From Nostoc mirabile CHAB5784 (lineage in GTDB: Bacteria; Cyanobacteriota; Cyanobacteriia; Cyanobacteriales; Nostocaceae): DNA of 64,000 nt. The first letter of the stretch is position 1. Each line of letters begins with the position of its first letter. The notes under the pieces are model-generated. The model was not told where the DNA came from. It was given only the letters and a program-made list of their open reading frames with translations, and did not search any database. The DNA lies in the NCBI RefSeq assembly GCF_020829645.1, contig NZ_JAIVFS010000029.1, positions 1 to 64,000 on the forward strand, written 5' to 3'. Positions 52,779 to 61,713 of the stretch are shown piece after piece. The position numbers and the translations under genes are program-made.

Positions 52779-53384
52779 ATGCATCTGAGATTTTCTCAAG
52801 ATATAAAGTCCCTGTTGCAACGCCTAGCTGAACAACCGCTAACTCTAGGTGATATTCTGGCAGAAACCTCAGAACGAGGGTTCTGCCTGGTAATTACATT
52901 ATTAATTTTGCCTTTTTTATTTCCTATGCCACCAGGATTAACTGGCCCTTTTGGTGGTGCTTGTTTACTGTTGTCAGCCCAAATGGTTTTAGGGAGGCGT
53001 GAGCCTTGGCTGCCAAAAAGAATTGCTAACTACAAATTTCCTCGTCCTTTTGCCCAGTTACTTTTGCAAAATTTGGGACGTCTTACTAAAGTGTTACAGA
53101 AAATCGCCCGTCCCCGATTGGCAAAAATAGCCCATCATCCTTTGATTTGGCGAATTAATGGGCTTTGTATATCTTTGTTAACAGTATTACTAATATTACC
53201 AATTCCCTTTACAAATCCCATCCCCACTGTAGGTATTTTATTTTTGACTGTTGCCACCATCGAATCTGACGGTTTATTAATTTGCATCAGCTACGGTATT
53301 ACTGTCCTAATTACCTTGATCTTTGGATTTATTGGTTACGCAGTATGGTTAGCTCCCAGTTTGCTGCCATCTATATTTAAATAA
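52779..53384 (+). CDS. ExoD-like membrane protein
   Basis: The 201-residue protein has four or five hydrophobic segments and matches the ExoD family (LAEQPLTLGDILAETSERGF, LPFLFPMPPGLTGPFGGACL). ExoD affects exopolysaccharide production and alkali tolerance in rhizobia; its mechanism is unknown. Confidence 0.85.
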   Translation: MHLRFSQDIKSLLQRLAEQPLTLGDILAETSERGFCLVITLLILPFLFPMPPGLTGPFGGACLLLSAQMVLGRREPWLPKRIANYKFPRPFAQLLLQNLGRLTKVLQKIARPRLAKIAHHPLIWRINGLCISLLTVLLILPIPFTNPIPTVGILFLTVATIESDGLLICISYGITVLITLIFGFIGYAVWLAPSLLPSIFK

Positions 53385-53385
53385 T

Positions 53386-53790
53386 AAAAACCCCCAGCTT
53401 TAGGCTGAAGGCTGTAAATTATTAGGGTGCATCTACCATTTATTAATCCGCTTTATTGATTGCCATATCGGGGAAGATTTAAACTATAAGCAAATTTATT
53501 TTATTCTTAAATGAAAAAACATCAGCAATAAAAAAGCCTTCAACTAAAAGCTGAGGGCTATGATTTAATTAAGGTGCATCTACCATTTATTAATCCGCTT
53601 TATTGGTTGTAATATCCGGGAAGATTTAACTTTGTAAAAAAAATATGTTAATTTCAAATCAGAGAATCTCAATAACAAAAAAAGCCCCCAACTAAAAGCT
53701 GAGGGCTGTGATTTAATTAAGGTGCATCTACTATTTATATATCCGTCTTAGTTATTGCTGCATCAGGAAGAATTGAAAAAAAATGGATGG
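53386..53790. repeat. Three tandem 147-148-bp repeats with hairpins
   Basis: Each unit has a hairpin of CCCCCAACTAAAAGCTGAGGGC type, then ATTAAGGTGCATCTACCATT and TCCGCTTTATTG..., and ends with a purine-rich GGGAAGATT. The GGTGCATCTA landmark lies at 53426, 53573 and 53721 (spacing 147 and 148). The hairpin arms vary between units but stay paired. Units could be tandem small RNA genes or processed tails of the exoD transcript. Confidence 0.75.
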
Positions 53791-54020
53791 CTGTGGAATT
53801 GATTTTGTTAGCTACAAAGAGAGTACTGATATCAACGAGGATAAACTGCGGTATTTAACTAGGTAATCATTGACCAACTTCATAGTAATTTTACAATTAC
53901 CCGGAATTTGCCCTGGATACACAAAGTTTCTGTTAATATCTCTGAGGCTATATCCGCAATAGTACTAATTTAGTTTATTAGTTGGGTATATGACTATGAA
54001 AGTTAGACGCACCCAACTTA

Positions 54021-54578
54021 ATGAAGCGATCGCAGTTTCTATTAGCCCTTGCTAGTTTTAGTATTGTCGGGGGAAGCTTTTTTCTGAGAAGAACTTTTAG
54101 CAGTACTAGGGAACCTAAAGTCATAACTGATACATCACGTTACAAAGAAATTCGTAATCAACTATGGTCTGATAATGACCAAGTAAAACATTTTCCTAAT
54201 GAGATTCCCACTGATGCCAAAGATGTTCGCATTGCTTACTCTCCCGAATTTTTGCAAGGAAGTAGTTTTTTTCAAATTAGGCTGAAACAGCAACCAGAAA
54301 AGATAGAAAAATTACTTTCACAATACAGAAGTAGTGCAAAGCACAAATATAGGGGTGGTAGCACAAACGACCACATAAATCAAGCTAATGGTGTGCCGAC
54401 AACTTTTTTCTACACCAGTGACTCTCATACAGAATCTTTTCCACCTACTTATGAAATATTGGTATTAAATACAGAGGATAAAGGTAGACCTGGCTTCAAG
54501 TGGAATCATGGAAATAGCTACGGCGTCGCTATTAATACTTCCGCCTCAGAAATTATCTATTGGTCTGAAAAATGGTAA
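54021..54578 (+). CDS. Hypothetical exported protein
   Basis: The 185-residue protein has an N-terminal hydrophobic signal or anchor (FLLALASFSIVGGSFFL, residues 6-22). The remainder is soluble, with many aromatic residues (YSPEFLQGSSFFQIRLKQQP), and ends EIIYWSEKW. I do not recognise a family. A GAAAGTTAGACGC context gives no clear ribosome-binding site. It is likely anchored in the periplasm. Confidence 0.65.
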   Translation: MKRSQFLLALASFSIVGGSFFLRRTFSSTREPKVITDTSRYKEIRNQLWSDNDQVKHFPNEIPTDAKDVRIAYSPEFLQGSSFFQIRLKQQPEKIEKLLSQYRSSAKHKYRGGSTNDHINQANGVPTTFFYTSDSHTESFPPTYEILVLNTEDKGRPGFKWNHGNSYGVAINTSASEIIYWSEKW

Positions 54579-54757
54579 TTAACAATTTCATTTTGAATTG
54601 GAATCGCCATGAAAAAAATCATTATTTTGGTCACGGCGCCATCTTCAGTACTAAATACTGCTTTTCACCTTTTGGGTATATCACTTTGGGTAGTTAAAAC
54701 TTATAGCCAGCATCGCTAAAATTTTAATGGTGCTTAAAAACTATCTGAATATGTAGA

Positions 54758-55534
54758 ATGCCAACTGCTTTAATTACTGGTGCTTCTAGTGGTATTGGTA
54801 AAGCTTTTGCCCAAGAACTAGCTGCACGCAAGACAAATCTTGTACTAGTTGCTCGTTCCGAAGAGAAACTAAGCCAATTAGCTAAACAACTAGAAGAACA
54901 ACACAAAATTCAAGTAGAGGTTATAGTCAAAGACCTCACAGAAGCTAATGCAGCTGCTGCTGTATTTGATGCCACTAAAGAAAAGGGATTAACCATTGAC
55001 ATATTAATCAACAATGCTGGTTTTGGTTACTATGGCGACTTTGCTGAAGGGGATGGAGAAAGACAAGTCAAAATTGTACAATTAAACATTTTGGCATTGG
55101 TAGATTTAACCCATAAATTTCTCCCCTTGATGCGGCAACGTCGTTCTGGAAGTATTATTAACGTATCCTCTATTACCGCATTTCAACCTATACCATACCT
55201 TTCTGTTTATGCTGCCAGTAAAGCTTTTATTCTCAGCTTTAGTGAAGCACTATGGGCAGAAAATAATCAATATGGTGTCCGTATTTTAGTCACTTGTCCA
55301 GGCCCAATAGAAACAAACTTTTTTGCAGAAGCTAATTTTCCTCCAGCACTGGCAAGTACTACAGATAAAGTGTATTCTTGCGAAAAAGTGGTTTGGGAAT
55401 CTTTAGAGGCTTTGGAAAAAGGCTATCCAACTGTTATTAGTTCTGATACTAACACTCAAATTAGAAGCAAATTATCTCGACTTGTACCGCGCAAACTTCT
55501 GTTGAATATGTTAGCAAAACACTTTAAATCCTAA
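54758..55534 (+). CDS. Short-chain dehydrogenase/reductase
   Basis: The 258-residue classical SDR has the cofactor motif TGASSGIG (7-14), NNAG (85-88), Ser138 in NVSS and the catalytic YAASK (Tyr151, Lys155). Arg33 after the second strand suggests NADPH. It belongs to the DltE/YdfG-like group; the substrate is unknown. It is followed by spacer repeats. Confidence 0.92.
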   Translation: MPTALITGASSGIGKAFAQELAARKTNLVLVARSEEKLSQLAKQLEEQHKIQVEVIVKDLTEANAAAAVFDATKEKGLTIDILINNAGFGYYGDFAEGDGERQVKIVQLNILALVDLTHKFLPLMRQRRSGSIINVSSITAFQPIPYLSVYAASKAFILSFSEALWAENNQYGVRILVTCPGPIETNFFAEANFPPALASTTDKVYSCEKVVWESLEALEKGYPTVISSDTNTQIRSKLSRLVPRKLLLNMLAKHFKS

Positions 55535-55554
55535 GTATATTTAGGAGTTAGGAG

Positions 55555-55578
55555 AGACGCGATTAATCGCGTCTGTAC
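55555..55578. repeat. AGACGCGATTAATCGCGTCT palindrome (copy 2 of 3) with GGAGTTA repeats
   Basis: The same core as 18115-18142 and 58840-58867, again followed by AGGAGTT. Tandem GGAGTTA/GGAGTTG units continue to about 55641. It lies between the convergent SDR and PSII S4 genes. Confidence 0.75.
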
Positions 55579-55709
55579 AGGAGTTGGGGGTTAGGAGTTA
55601 GGAGTTAGGAGTTAGGAGTTAGGAGTTGGGAGTTGGGAGTTAAAGAAAGCGGGGTATTTAAAAATCCTAACTTTTCACTTTTCACTCCTCACTCCTCACT
55701 CCTCACTTA

Positions 55710-56489
55710 TTAGATATATCTTGTTAATTGAACTCGGTAACGGTCTTTTTTTGTAACGGCGATTTCCCCAACTTCTAAACGTCCTTTAGAGCGAATGGCG
55801 ATTAAGTCGCCTGATTTGACTTGAGAACTAGCTTGGGTAATTTCTTTCCAATTGACACGGACATCACCAGCATCAATGAAATCAACCATTTTGCTGCGGG
55901 ACATGCCAAAACCAGCAGATGCGATCGCATCTAATCGCAAAGAAGCCTCTACAGTAGTTAATTCTTTTTTCTTCGGTTCCCGAACCCTTAATTCACTTAC
56001 CTCAATTCGCTGAGTTTTCACAGGAACCGATCGCACCTGTTTCAGACTCATTGACAAAAATTCCACCAACTCTGGGGCGACAATCGCCTGCGCCCCCCGT
56101 TCTCCCAAGACAATCACATCTCCCGTCTTTTCACGAACAATTCCCGTCCCCAACATTGCGCCTAAAAAGTCGCGGTGAGAGGCGGTATCAAACAGGAAAT
56201 TACCAGCAATTTCTACAGCTACAAGGCTGACTTGAGATTGATCTAAGGGAAGTTCTGAACGAGCGATCGCTATTCTTTGGCGTTCAGCTTGCGGATATCC
56301 GCCCCACGCCGCCAATTGCACTTCTGTTAATCGGTTAAACACCCGTTGAATTTCTGCCAATTCTGGGGGAGACAGAAAATCAGTCAAAACCACTTCCCAA
56401 GTTTTGATGGCTTGCTCCGCTTGATCGATTACACGAGCTACACTATCTCGATTTTCAACACCTTTTAAAAGTTCTTCTCGTGGCAACAT
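55710..56489 (-). CDS. Photosystem II S4 domain protein
   Basis: The 259-residue protein has an S4 RNA-binding domain at about 183-245 (LRLDAIASAGFGMSRSKMVD, DAGDVRVNWKEITQASSQVK), preceded by an RqcP/YlmH-like N-terminal region. This protein is conserved in oxygenic phototrophs and named for its link with photosystem II, though its role is unclear. Its first seven codons are duplicated at 57653-57671, a sign of the insertion described there. Confidence 0.88.
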   Translation of the reverse strand: MLPREELLKGVENRDSVARVIDQAEQAIKTWEVVLTDFLSPPELAEIQRVFNRLTEVQLAAWGGYPQAERQRIAIARSELPLDQSQVSLVAVEIAGNFLFDTASHRDFLGAMLGTGIVREKTGDVIVLGERGAQAIVAPELVEFLSMSLKQVRSVPVKTQRIEVSELRVREPKKKELTTVEASLRLDAIASAGFGMSRSKMVDFIDAGDVRVNWKEITQASSQVKSGDLIAIRSKGRLEVGEIAVTKKDRYRVQLTRYI

Positions 56490-56552
56490 TCTTAAAAATT
56501 ATGAGTTATGAATTGAGAATTAATCTGCTATAACTATCTTGATTCTAACTTT
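56467..56552. repeat. 86-bp direct repeat, left copy
   Basis: It runs from the first codons of the PSII S4 gene into its upstream region and matches 57647-57733 with few changes. The two copies bracket the toxin-antitoxin pair 56739-57615. Confidence 0.8.
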
Positions 56553-56738
56553 CTAAAGGGACTGATGTTGAACTATGACACGGCATTTTCTCTAGTCTAA
56601 AAATCTCTCATGCTTTTCTTTTGATAGTTCCAGCACCCAGAGTTTTAATCCCTATTGACCCCTGATAAATAATACGTAAAATTATACGTAGAGGCTAATA
56701 ATTTTATTAAATCGGCGTTGACTAAAAACGCATAACCT

Positions 56739-57233
56739 ATGTATATCGGCACTTTCGGCAATATCTACTCAGATGAGTTAATTACAGCCACTGAGTTGAA
56801 TCGTCAGCCTGGGCGAGTTCTGGACAAAGCTTTAGAACGTCCAGTGACAATTACTCGCAACGATCAGTCTTTTGCCTTGTTGCGCCGGGAGGAAGTGACT
56901 TTTCTCGTAAAGGCAGCAACACAAAGTAAAGCTGTTGTTGAGGCATTAACTGTCGCCTTCTCTTTGTTACTCGGAAAGGAAATCGGTTTTGAACATCCTT
57001 ATGGATGGCTGAGTGTGTTTGAAAAAGATGATCTGCAAGACTTTATAAACGAGCTGAGTGAGGCTTTTCGGTTGATAGATTCCTCAACTACAGCATGGGA
57101 GATAATTGACGCGATCATCCATGAATGGCATGAGAGCGCCGTAGCGATCGCTAGTCCTGAACTAGCAGATGCTTTTAGTGCCGAGACTGATGAAGTACCA
57201 TTAAAGCCGCCATCTACTCAGAGTACTTTCTGA
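56739..57233 (+). CDS. Phd/YefM-like antitoxin with long C-terminal extension
   Basis: The 164-residue protein has an N-terminal Phd/YefM-like segment (ITATELNRQPGRVLDKALER, PVTITRNDQSFALLRREEV) that would bind DNA. Residues about 65-164 are longer than usual for an antitoxin and may form the toxin-binding part. The putative toxin follows after 7 nt. It appears intact. Confidence 0.75.
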   Translation: MYIGTFGNIYSDELITATELNRQPGRVLDKALERPVTITRNDQSFALLRREEVTFLVKAATQSKAVVEALTVAFSLLLGKEIGFEHPYGWLSVFEKDDLQDFINELSEAFRLIDSSTTAWEIIDAIIHEWHESAVAIASPELADAFSAETDEVPLKPPSTQSTF

Positions 57234-57240
57234 ATAAGGT

Positions 57241-57615
57241 ATGTCAGATAACCAAGAAGAAAATCCAATAGTGGAGAATGTGGAGCCGCCATTTGTCAAA
57301 CTGACAGTTCCAGCATTATCTGAGATAGAAAGCACTTGGTTGGTGGTAGCTAAAAATCGTCGCGTGAATCGGGACTGGGAAGCTTTAATGCAGCGCCATC
57401 CAGAAAACACAAGTCGTTGTTACGAGGATTTATGTACTGCACCAACCACCAGACAGCCTCGGCGTGTTTTCCCTTTAAAGGGCAAACCCTACAAGGGGGC
57501 ATGGGAATATGAGGTGACAAAAGGGGACAGAGTGTTTTACGTTCCTGATCAAGAACAGTTGAAAGTTGTTGTCTACTACGCAGGAAAACATCCAAATCCT
57601 TCACCCACACCGTAA
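57241..57615 (+). CDS. Putative toxin (RelE-like) of the Phd/YefM module
   Basis: The 124-residue basic protein has a C-terminal strand pattern like RelE-fold toxins (PLKGKPYKGAWEYEVTKGDR, VFYVPDQEQLKVVVYYAGKH). An N-terminal extension of about 35 residues is unusual. It is assigned from this fold hint and its place after an antitoxin. Confidence 0.7.
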   Translation: MSDNQEENPIVENVEPPFVKLTVPALSEIESTWLVVAKNRRVNRDWEALMQRHPENTSRCYEDLCTAPTTRQPRRVFPLKGKPYKGAWEYEVTKGDRVFYVPDQEQLKVVVYYAGKHPNPSPTP

Positions 57616-57646
57616 TTCGTGCCAATAAGGAAGAGTGAGCTACAAA

Positions 57647-57733
57647 TTAAAAGTTCTTCTCGTGGCAACATTCTTAAAAATTATAAGTTATGAATTGAGA
57701 ATTAAGCTCTATAACTATCTTGATTCTAACTTT
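57647..57733. repeat. 86-bp direct repeat, right copy
   Basis: It includes a second copy of the PSII S4 gene's first codons and, at its other end, the last codons and stop of the GNAT gene. In the undisturbed order these two genes would have been adjacent. Confidence 0.8.
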
Positions 57734-58239
57734 AATTCCCATTTCAGCAGGTTTTCATCCCTAGCAATTTGTTGCATTCCCAATTTTTCCAAAATGCGAA
57801 TCGAGCCAACATGATCGTCTGGAGAATGAGCAATAATTCTCTTGAGTTCTTGCTGAGTAAAGGCAAAATCGACCAGTGCTTCTACTGCTTCAAAAGCAAA
57901 TCCCTGCTGGCGATAAGCTGATAGCACTTCATAACCCATTTCTACAGTTCCTGTCTGATCGGGTTTGCCACCAAATCCTAAATCACCAATCAGAGTAGAA
58001 TCAACAATGTGAATCATCAGCCAGACACCCCAACCCAACTGGGAAGGATCATCTTTTAACATCTGAGCATACATTGGGAAAAAATCTAGCACTTCAGATG
58101 CATACCAATCATCAGGAACTTTTACCCCCAAAAGCCTCTCTACTTGGAATTTGTTTCTTGTCACAACGGCTTGCGCCACCTCCAAAGAACAAGGAAGCAA
58201 CTCAAGTCGCTGTGTTGTGATGTGTAAAGTATGACTCAT
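57715..58239 (-). CDS. GNAT acetyltransferase (RimJ/RimL-like)
   Basis: The 174-residue protein has the GNAT_3 layout: HITTQRLELLPCSLEVAQAV, LIGDLGFGGKPDQTGTVEMG, YRQQGFAFEAVEALVDFAFT, SIRILEKLGM. RimJ/RimL relatives acetylate N-termini or small molecules. It starts 3 nt after the preceding minus-strand gene (58243), so they are probably co-transcribed, and once also with the PSII S4 gene. Confidence 0.9.
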   Translation of the reverse strand: MSHTLHITTQRLELLPCSLEVAQAVVTRNKFQVERLLGVKVPDDWYASEVLDFFPMYAQMLKDDPSQLGWGVWLMIHIVDSTLIGDLGFGGKPDQTGTVEMGYEVLSAYRQQGFAFEAVEALVDFAFTQQELKRIIAHSPDDHVGSIRILEKLGMQQIARDENLLKWELKLESR

Positions 58240-58242
58240 TTA

Positions 58243-58749
58243 TTACACGCTACTTGTGTCAGCATAACCTTGGATATTTTCTGGATCAAACTGACGTAAT
58301 ATTCGGGTTGCTTGCCGAGTTAGAGTTTCAGAACCTTGAACGGCAACTAAGTATTTACCCGCATCTAAGCGGTTGCGGTAAGGTAAAGCATCACCACTAC
58401 CTATGAGTAAACCGACTCCGCCACCGACAAGCACACCACCCATAGCACCACTAGCAGCACCCAGCAGTCCGCCAACGATGTGATTGCCAACTTCACCCGC
58501 CCAGGCAAAAGTATTTAAACCAGTGATGAGGCTAAAGGTAAAACCTGCAAAAAAGCCGAATGGTATCAGCCAGGTTGCCATCAGTTGTGCTTGCTTTTTG
58601 GATTGCTCTTTGGGGTCAATTAAGCCAAACTCGTCAGCTGTTTTATATCCTTTCCCCAGAATAGTGCTGTTTATGCCTTGTTCTTCTAAAGCTAAGTAAG
58701 CAGCTTCGGCTTGAATGCGGTCTGGTAATACGGCAACAAGGTAATTCAT
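58243..58749 (-). CDS. Hypothetical membrane protein with glycine-rich span
   Basis: The 168-residue protein (start MNYLVAVLPDRIQAEAAYLA; a GTG three codons earlier is possible) has two hydrophobic segments: one at about 57-80 and a glycine-zipper span at about 86-120 (GGLLGAASGAMGGVLVGGGV). N- and C-terminal parts look like a duplicated small alpha/beta unit (YLVAVLP..., YLVAVQG...). It is of a cyanobacterial family of unknown role. Confidence 0.75.
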   Translation of the reverse strand: MNYLVAVLPDRIQAEAAYLALEEQGINSTILGKGYKTADEFGLIDPKEQSKKQAQLMATWLIPFGFFAGFTFSLITGLNTFAWAGEVGNHIVGGLLGAASGAMGGVLVGGGVGLLIGSGDALPYRNRLDAGKYLVAVQGSETLTRQATRILRQFDPENIQGYADTSSV

Positions 58750-58839
58750 TGATTTCACAATTTGTCTAATAGAAGTTTTGCCTTAATTAACAGCGTATCA
58801 GTCTTGGTGGAATCATCTTGCATTGGGTAGGAGTTTGGA

Positions 58840-58867
58840 GTACAGACGCGATTAATCGCGTCTGTAC
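58840..58867. repeat. 28-bp palindrome (copy 3 of 3)
   Basis: Identical in its 28 bp to 18115-18142, and flanked on both sides by GGAGTTTGGAG. The ORF spanning it (58755-58994, minus) is not supported. Confidence 0.8.
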
Positions 58868-59013
58868 AGGAGTTTGGAGGGGCTTTTATTCTTACTTTGC
58901 TAGCTCTTAAGGGGTTGGGGGTTAGGTCTGTATTGAACTCAACTGCAAACCGCGACGCCGAATAGCCCGCCGCAGGCATCGCACAAGTTAGCACAAGTTA
59001 AATGTACATCCGA

Positions 59014-59391
59014 TCACTTTAGCGAATCTAGTGGCTCACAAAAATTGTTCACGCCTTGCTTGAGGACATATATCAAAACTGGTGTTGCCAAAATTTTAGG
59101 AAACGTCGGCATTGCTTTTAGATGTTCCATCATCTTTTGAGGTGAAGAATTAAGCAAATCTTCCCGATATTCTTGTTCGCAAATCACTACACGCCATTTT
59201 CTAGCCAAGGCATCTAACCACTCGGAATTTGCTCTTTCTGGTTGTTGTCCTGCCCGGATAGCTAGCGTCATCGCCGCATCTTCTAAATCTCCATCACAGT
59301 CTTCAATCAAATCCAGCGCTTCCATATCGCTCTTATCATCTGCCAATTGAGAGCGAAACTGTGCAATTTCTTGAGATGTTACTTTAGTCAT
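59014..59391 (-). CDS. Conserved cyanobacterial hypothetical protein
   Basis: I start at the ATG 59391 (125 residues, MTKVTSQEIAQFRSQLADDK); the frame opens 16 codons earlier. The protein is soluble, with an acidic middle (ALDLIEDCDGDLEDAAMTLA) and LLNSSPQKMMEHLKAMPTFP near the C-terminus. I recall similar proteins in cyanobacteria but no function. Confidence 0.7.
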   Translation of the reverse strand: MTKVTSQEIAQFRSQLADDKSDMEALDLIEDCDGDLEDAAMTLAIRAGQQPERANSEWLDALARKWRVVICEQEYREDLLNSSPQKMMEHLKAMPTFPKILATPVLIYVLKQGVNNFCEPLDSLK

Positions 59392-59839
59392 GAGTCTTTG
59401 ACAAGGCGAGCGATGCCTACGGCGGTAAACTACGGACACTCAGTTATGCTACATCATTTCACAAAATTGCTGTTACAAATAGGTTTTTCGGGGCGCCTTC
59501 AGAATCCAAAATGTTTAAGACTTACTTACCAAGATATCCGCACCGAGAAAGCCCCTGCTTGAAAGCATGGGGGTAAGGTGCATTTCGACAAGCTCAGTTA
59601 CCACGGGCGAAATTTGCCTGCCTAATATCTGAAGTTGTTCAAGAGGATGACGATTTTTTGTGAGATTATTAAGCTCCTTTAGCGACGCCGATAGCGTTCG
59701 CGTAGCGTCTCGTAGAGAAGCGTTAGCGAGTCTTCGAGCGTCATAGCCCGTCGTAGACATCGCCTGATAAAATTACTGGCAATCCAGAATTAGCAGAGTT
59801 TGTCCTGCGGATGGCCAAAATTTGGTAATTTGAGTCTTC
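59392..59839. other. Spacer with CGTAGCGTCTCG-type repeat debris
   Basis: No gene is supported. 59685-59760 holds a chain of GC-rich phrases (CGATAGCGTTCGCGTAGCG, CTCGTAGAGAAGCG) that recur in several spacers of this window. Confidence 0.5.
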
Positions 59840-60385
59840 TTAATCAGAAACTTGTGTTTTGAGAACGCTAGGAATTGCTTCAAGTATTCGCTTGGCAACC
59901 TCTTCAGGCGTTTCTCCCTCTCGCTCGATGATATGCAAATCAGCTTGAGAGTAAAGTGGTGTACGTTGTTCGAGGAGCGATCGCAGTTTGCCCTTGGGAT
60001 CAGCATCTTGCAGGAGTGGTCTTGTGCTATCCTCAGCTAAACGGCTGTAAATTAGCTCCACTGGTGCATCTAGCCACACTATCAACCCGTGGTGCAGATA
60101 ACCCCAGTTTTCTCGCCGCAGTACAATGCCTCCACCGGTTGATATAGTTAACTTTGTAAAAGCACAAACTTGTGAAAGCACGTCACTTTCTAGCTTGCGA
60201 AATCCTGCTTCCCCTTCTTCGGTAAATAACTCATTGATAGATTTACCTGTTGCTTGGGCAATGACATTATCAGTATCCACAAACCCATAACCTAGTTCCT
60301 TTGCTAGTAAGCGCCCTATTGTCGTCTTACCAACGCCCATCATACCAATTAAGTACAGGTTTACTCCTTTTAATAAGCTGCTCAC
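59840..60385 (-). CDS. aroK: Shikimate kinase
   Basis: The 181-residue kinase phosphorylates shikimate with ATP in aromatic amino acid synthesis. The P-loop GMMGVGKTT is at 14-22, FVDTDNVIAQ carries the shikimate-binding Asp, FRKLE and STGGGIVLR follow, and the RPLLQ lid is present. Length is normal. Confidence 0.94.
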   Translation of the reverse strand: MSSLLKGVNLYLIGMMGVGKTTIGRLLAKELGYGFVDTDNVIAQATGKSINELFTEEGEAGFRKLESDVLSQVCAFTKLTISTGGGIVLRRENWGYLHHGLIVWLDAPVELIYSRLAEDSTRPLLQDADPKGKLRSLLEQRTPLYSQADLHIIEREGETPEEVAKRILEAIPSVLKTQVSD

Positions 60386-60575
60386 CAGTTGCTTTGCTCC
60401 AATTTTCAGTGCTGAGTCACAAATTAAAATTATAAACTCAATGATTCAATCTAGGATTTAAAAATACGGAGTTTTGCACCTATCGCGCAACCGGATAAAA
60501 TTACTTGATTGGCGATCGCTAATCAGCTGATAACGAAAATATAATTTGTTCTTATAGGAGTGTTTCTTGGATAAA

Positions 60576-60911
60576 ATGTCTAAGATACCAGTAATCTCAG
60601 AACACATTGAAATTACTCCAGATGGGGGTAAACCGCGCATTGCTGGACACCGAATTAGAGTGCAAGATATTGTTATTTGGCACGAACGGATGGGACTTTC
60701 GCCTGACGAAATCGTTTATCATCATCCCAGTATCACTTTAGCTGATGTTTATGCTGCTCTAGCTTATTACCACGATCATCAAGATGAGATCAGGCAAGAA
60801 ATTGCAGAAGGAGAAGCCTTTGTCAGAGAAGTACAGGCTAAAACTCCTTCGATTCTGCAAGAGAAACTAAAGAATCGAAATGACACAAGAAATTCGATTC
60901 TACCTAGATGA
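60576..60911 (+). CDS. DUF433 antitoxin
   Basis: The 111-residue protein starts at the ATG 60576 (MSKIPVISEHIEITPDGGKP); a TTG lies 9 nt upstream. IAGHRIRVQDIVIWHERMGL and HHPSITLADVYAALAYYHDH are the DUF433 (VapB45-like) signature. It overlaps the DUF5615 toxin frame by 32 nt, the usual arrangement of this type II pair. Confidence 0.85.
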   Translation: MSKIPVISEHIEITPDGGKPRIAGHRIRVQDIVIWHERMGLSPDEIVYHHPSITLADVYAALAYYHDHQDEIRQEIAEGEAFVREVQAKTPSILQEKLKNRNDTRNSILPR

Positions 60912-61188
60912 GAATGTCAGTAATGCTATAGCGGATGGTTTACGTCGTCGTGGTATTGATGTGACGACTACATCAGAAAAAGGACTGATAGCTGCATCAG
61001 ATGCAGAACAGGTTGTTTTTGCAATGTCTCAGAATCAGGTAATTTTCACCCATGATGATGACTTTTTAATATTTCATTAAGCTGGCCTTATGCACGCAAT
61101 AATTATTTACTGCGCTCAGAACCGCCGCTCAATTGGGGAAACATTGAGAAGTTTAATTTTAATCTGGGAAGTTCTTGAGCCACAATAA
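60880..61188 (+). pseudogene. DUF5615 PIN-like toxin with one in-frame stop
   Basis: Residues 1-66 read MTQEIRFYLDENVSNAIADG...THDDDFLIFH, a good DUF5615 start with the acidic DEN and DDD motifs. TAA at 61078-61080 interrupts; the same frame then continues AGLMHAIIIYCAQNRRSIGE and ends LIWEVLEPQ at 61188, exactly the family's C-terminus. A single CAA-to-TAA change (Gln to stop) explains it. The toxin is probably inactive unless read through; the antitoxin is intact. Confidence 0.8.
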
Positions 61189-61713
61189 ATGAGCTATCAA
61201 CTTGAATTTACTTGAAAGCTTTTATTTATTTTTAAGTTCTACTTCATCTTCTATTTAAGAAGAATCAACTGTCGTTATTACCGTTATTAATATATTTAAA
61301 GTAAGTTAAACAATAGATTAAGATTATTTTGTGAAATTACCATAAATAATAAACGATAATTTTCTCAGAAAGGTAGTAATTTTCATCAAATAACTAGGTA
61401 ATTGCTGTATAGCGATCGCTATGCTTAACTAAAAAATTAATATAGCTTGTTTGAAACTTTATTCAAACAATTTCTGTCTATCTAAATAACCCGAATTTTC
61501 ACTCTGGCAAGTAATTTTAAGTATACACAATACTGTGTTTTTACTAGCACAGGGTCGTTATTCTAAAAGTTCAGTTATAACAAGCCCTAATCAATTAAAT
61601 GTTTCCTATAAAGGTGTAAATAATGACTTATATCCTGCGAGCGCCCAAAAAAAGCTTGCCAAGTTGAAATTTCGGCACAAAGACTACTGCATATTTCACC
61701 CCAATAAGCCTGA
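61189..61713. other. AT-rich spacer
   Basis: Nothing supported is seen in about 520 nt apart from a GCGATCGC site near 61412. The ORF at 61535-61717 has no ribosome-binding site or family likeness. Confidence 0.4.

Noticed and set aside
54609..54719. 36-codon ORF (MKKIIILVTAPSSVLNTAFH...)
   Set aside because: Could be a small membrane peptide or relic before the SDR gene, but nothing supports translation.
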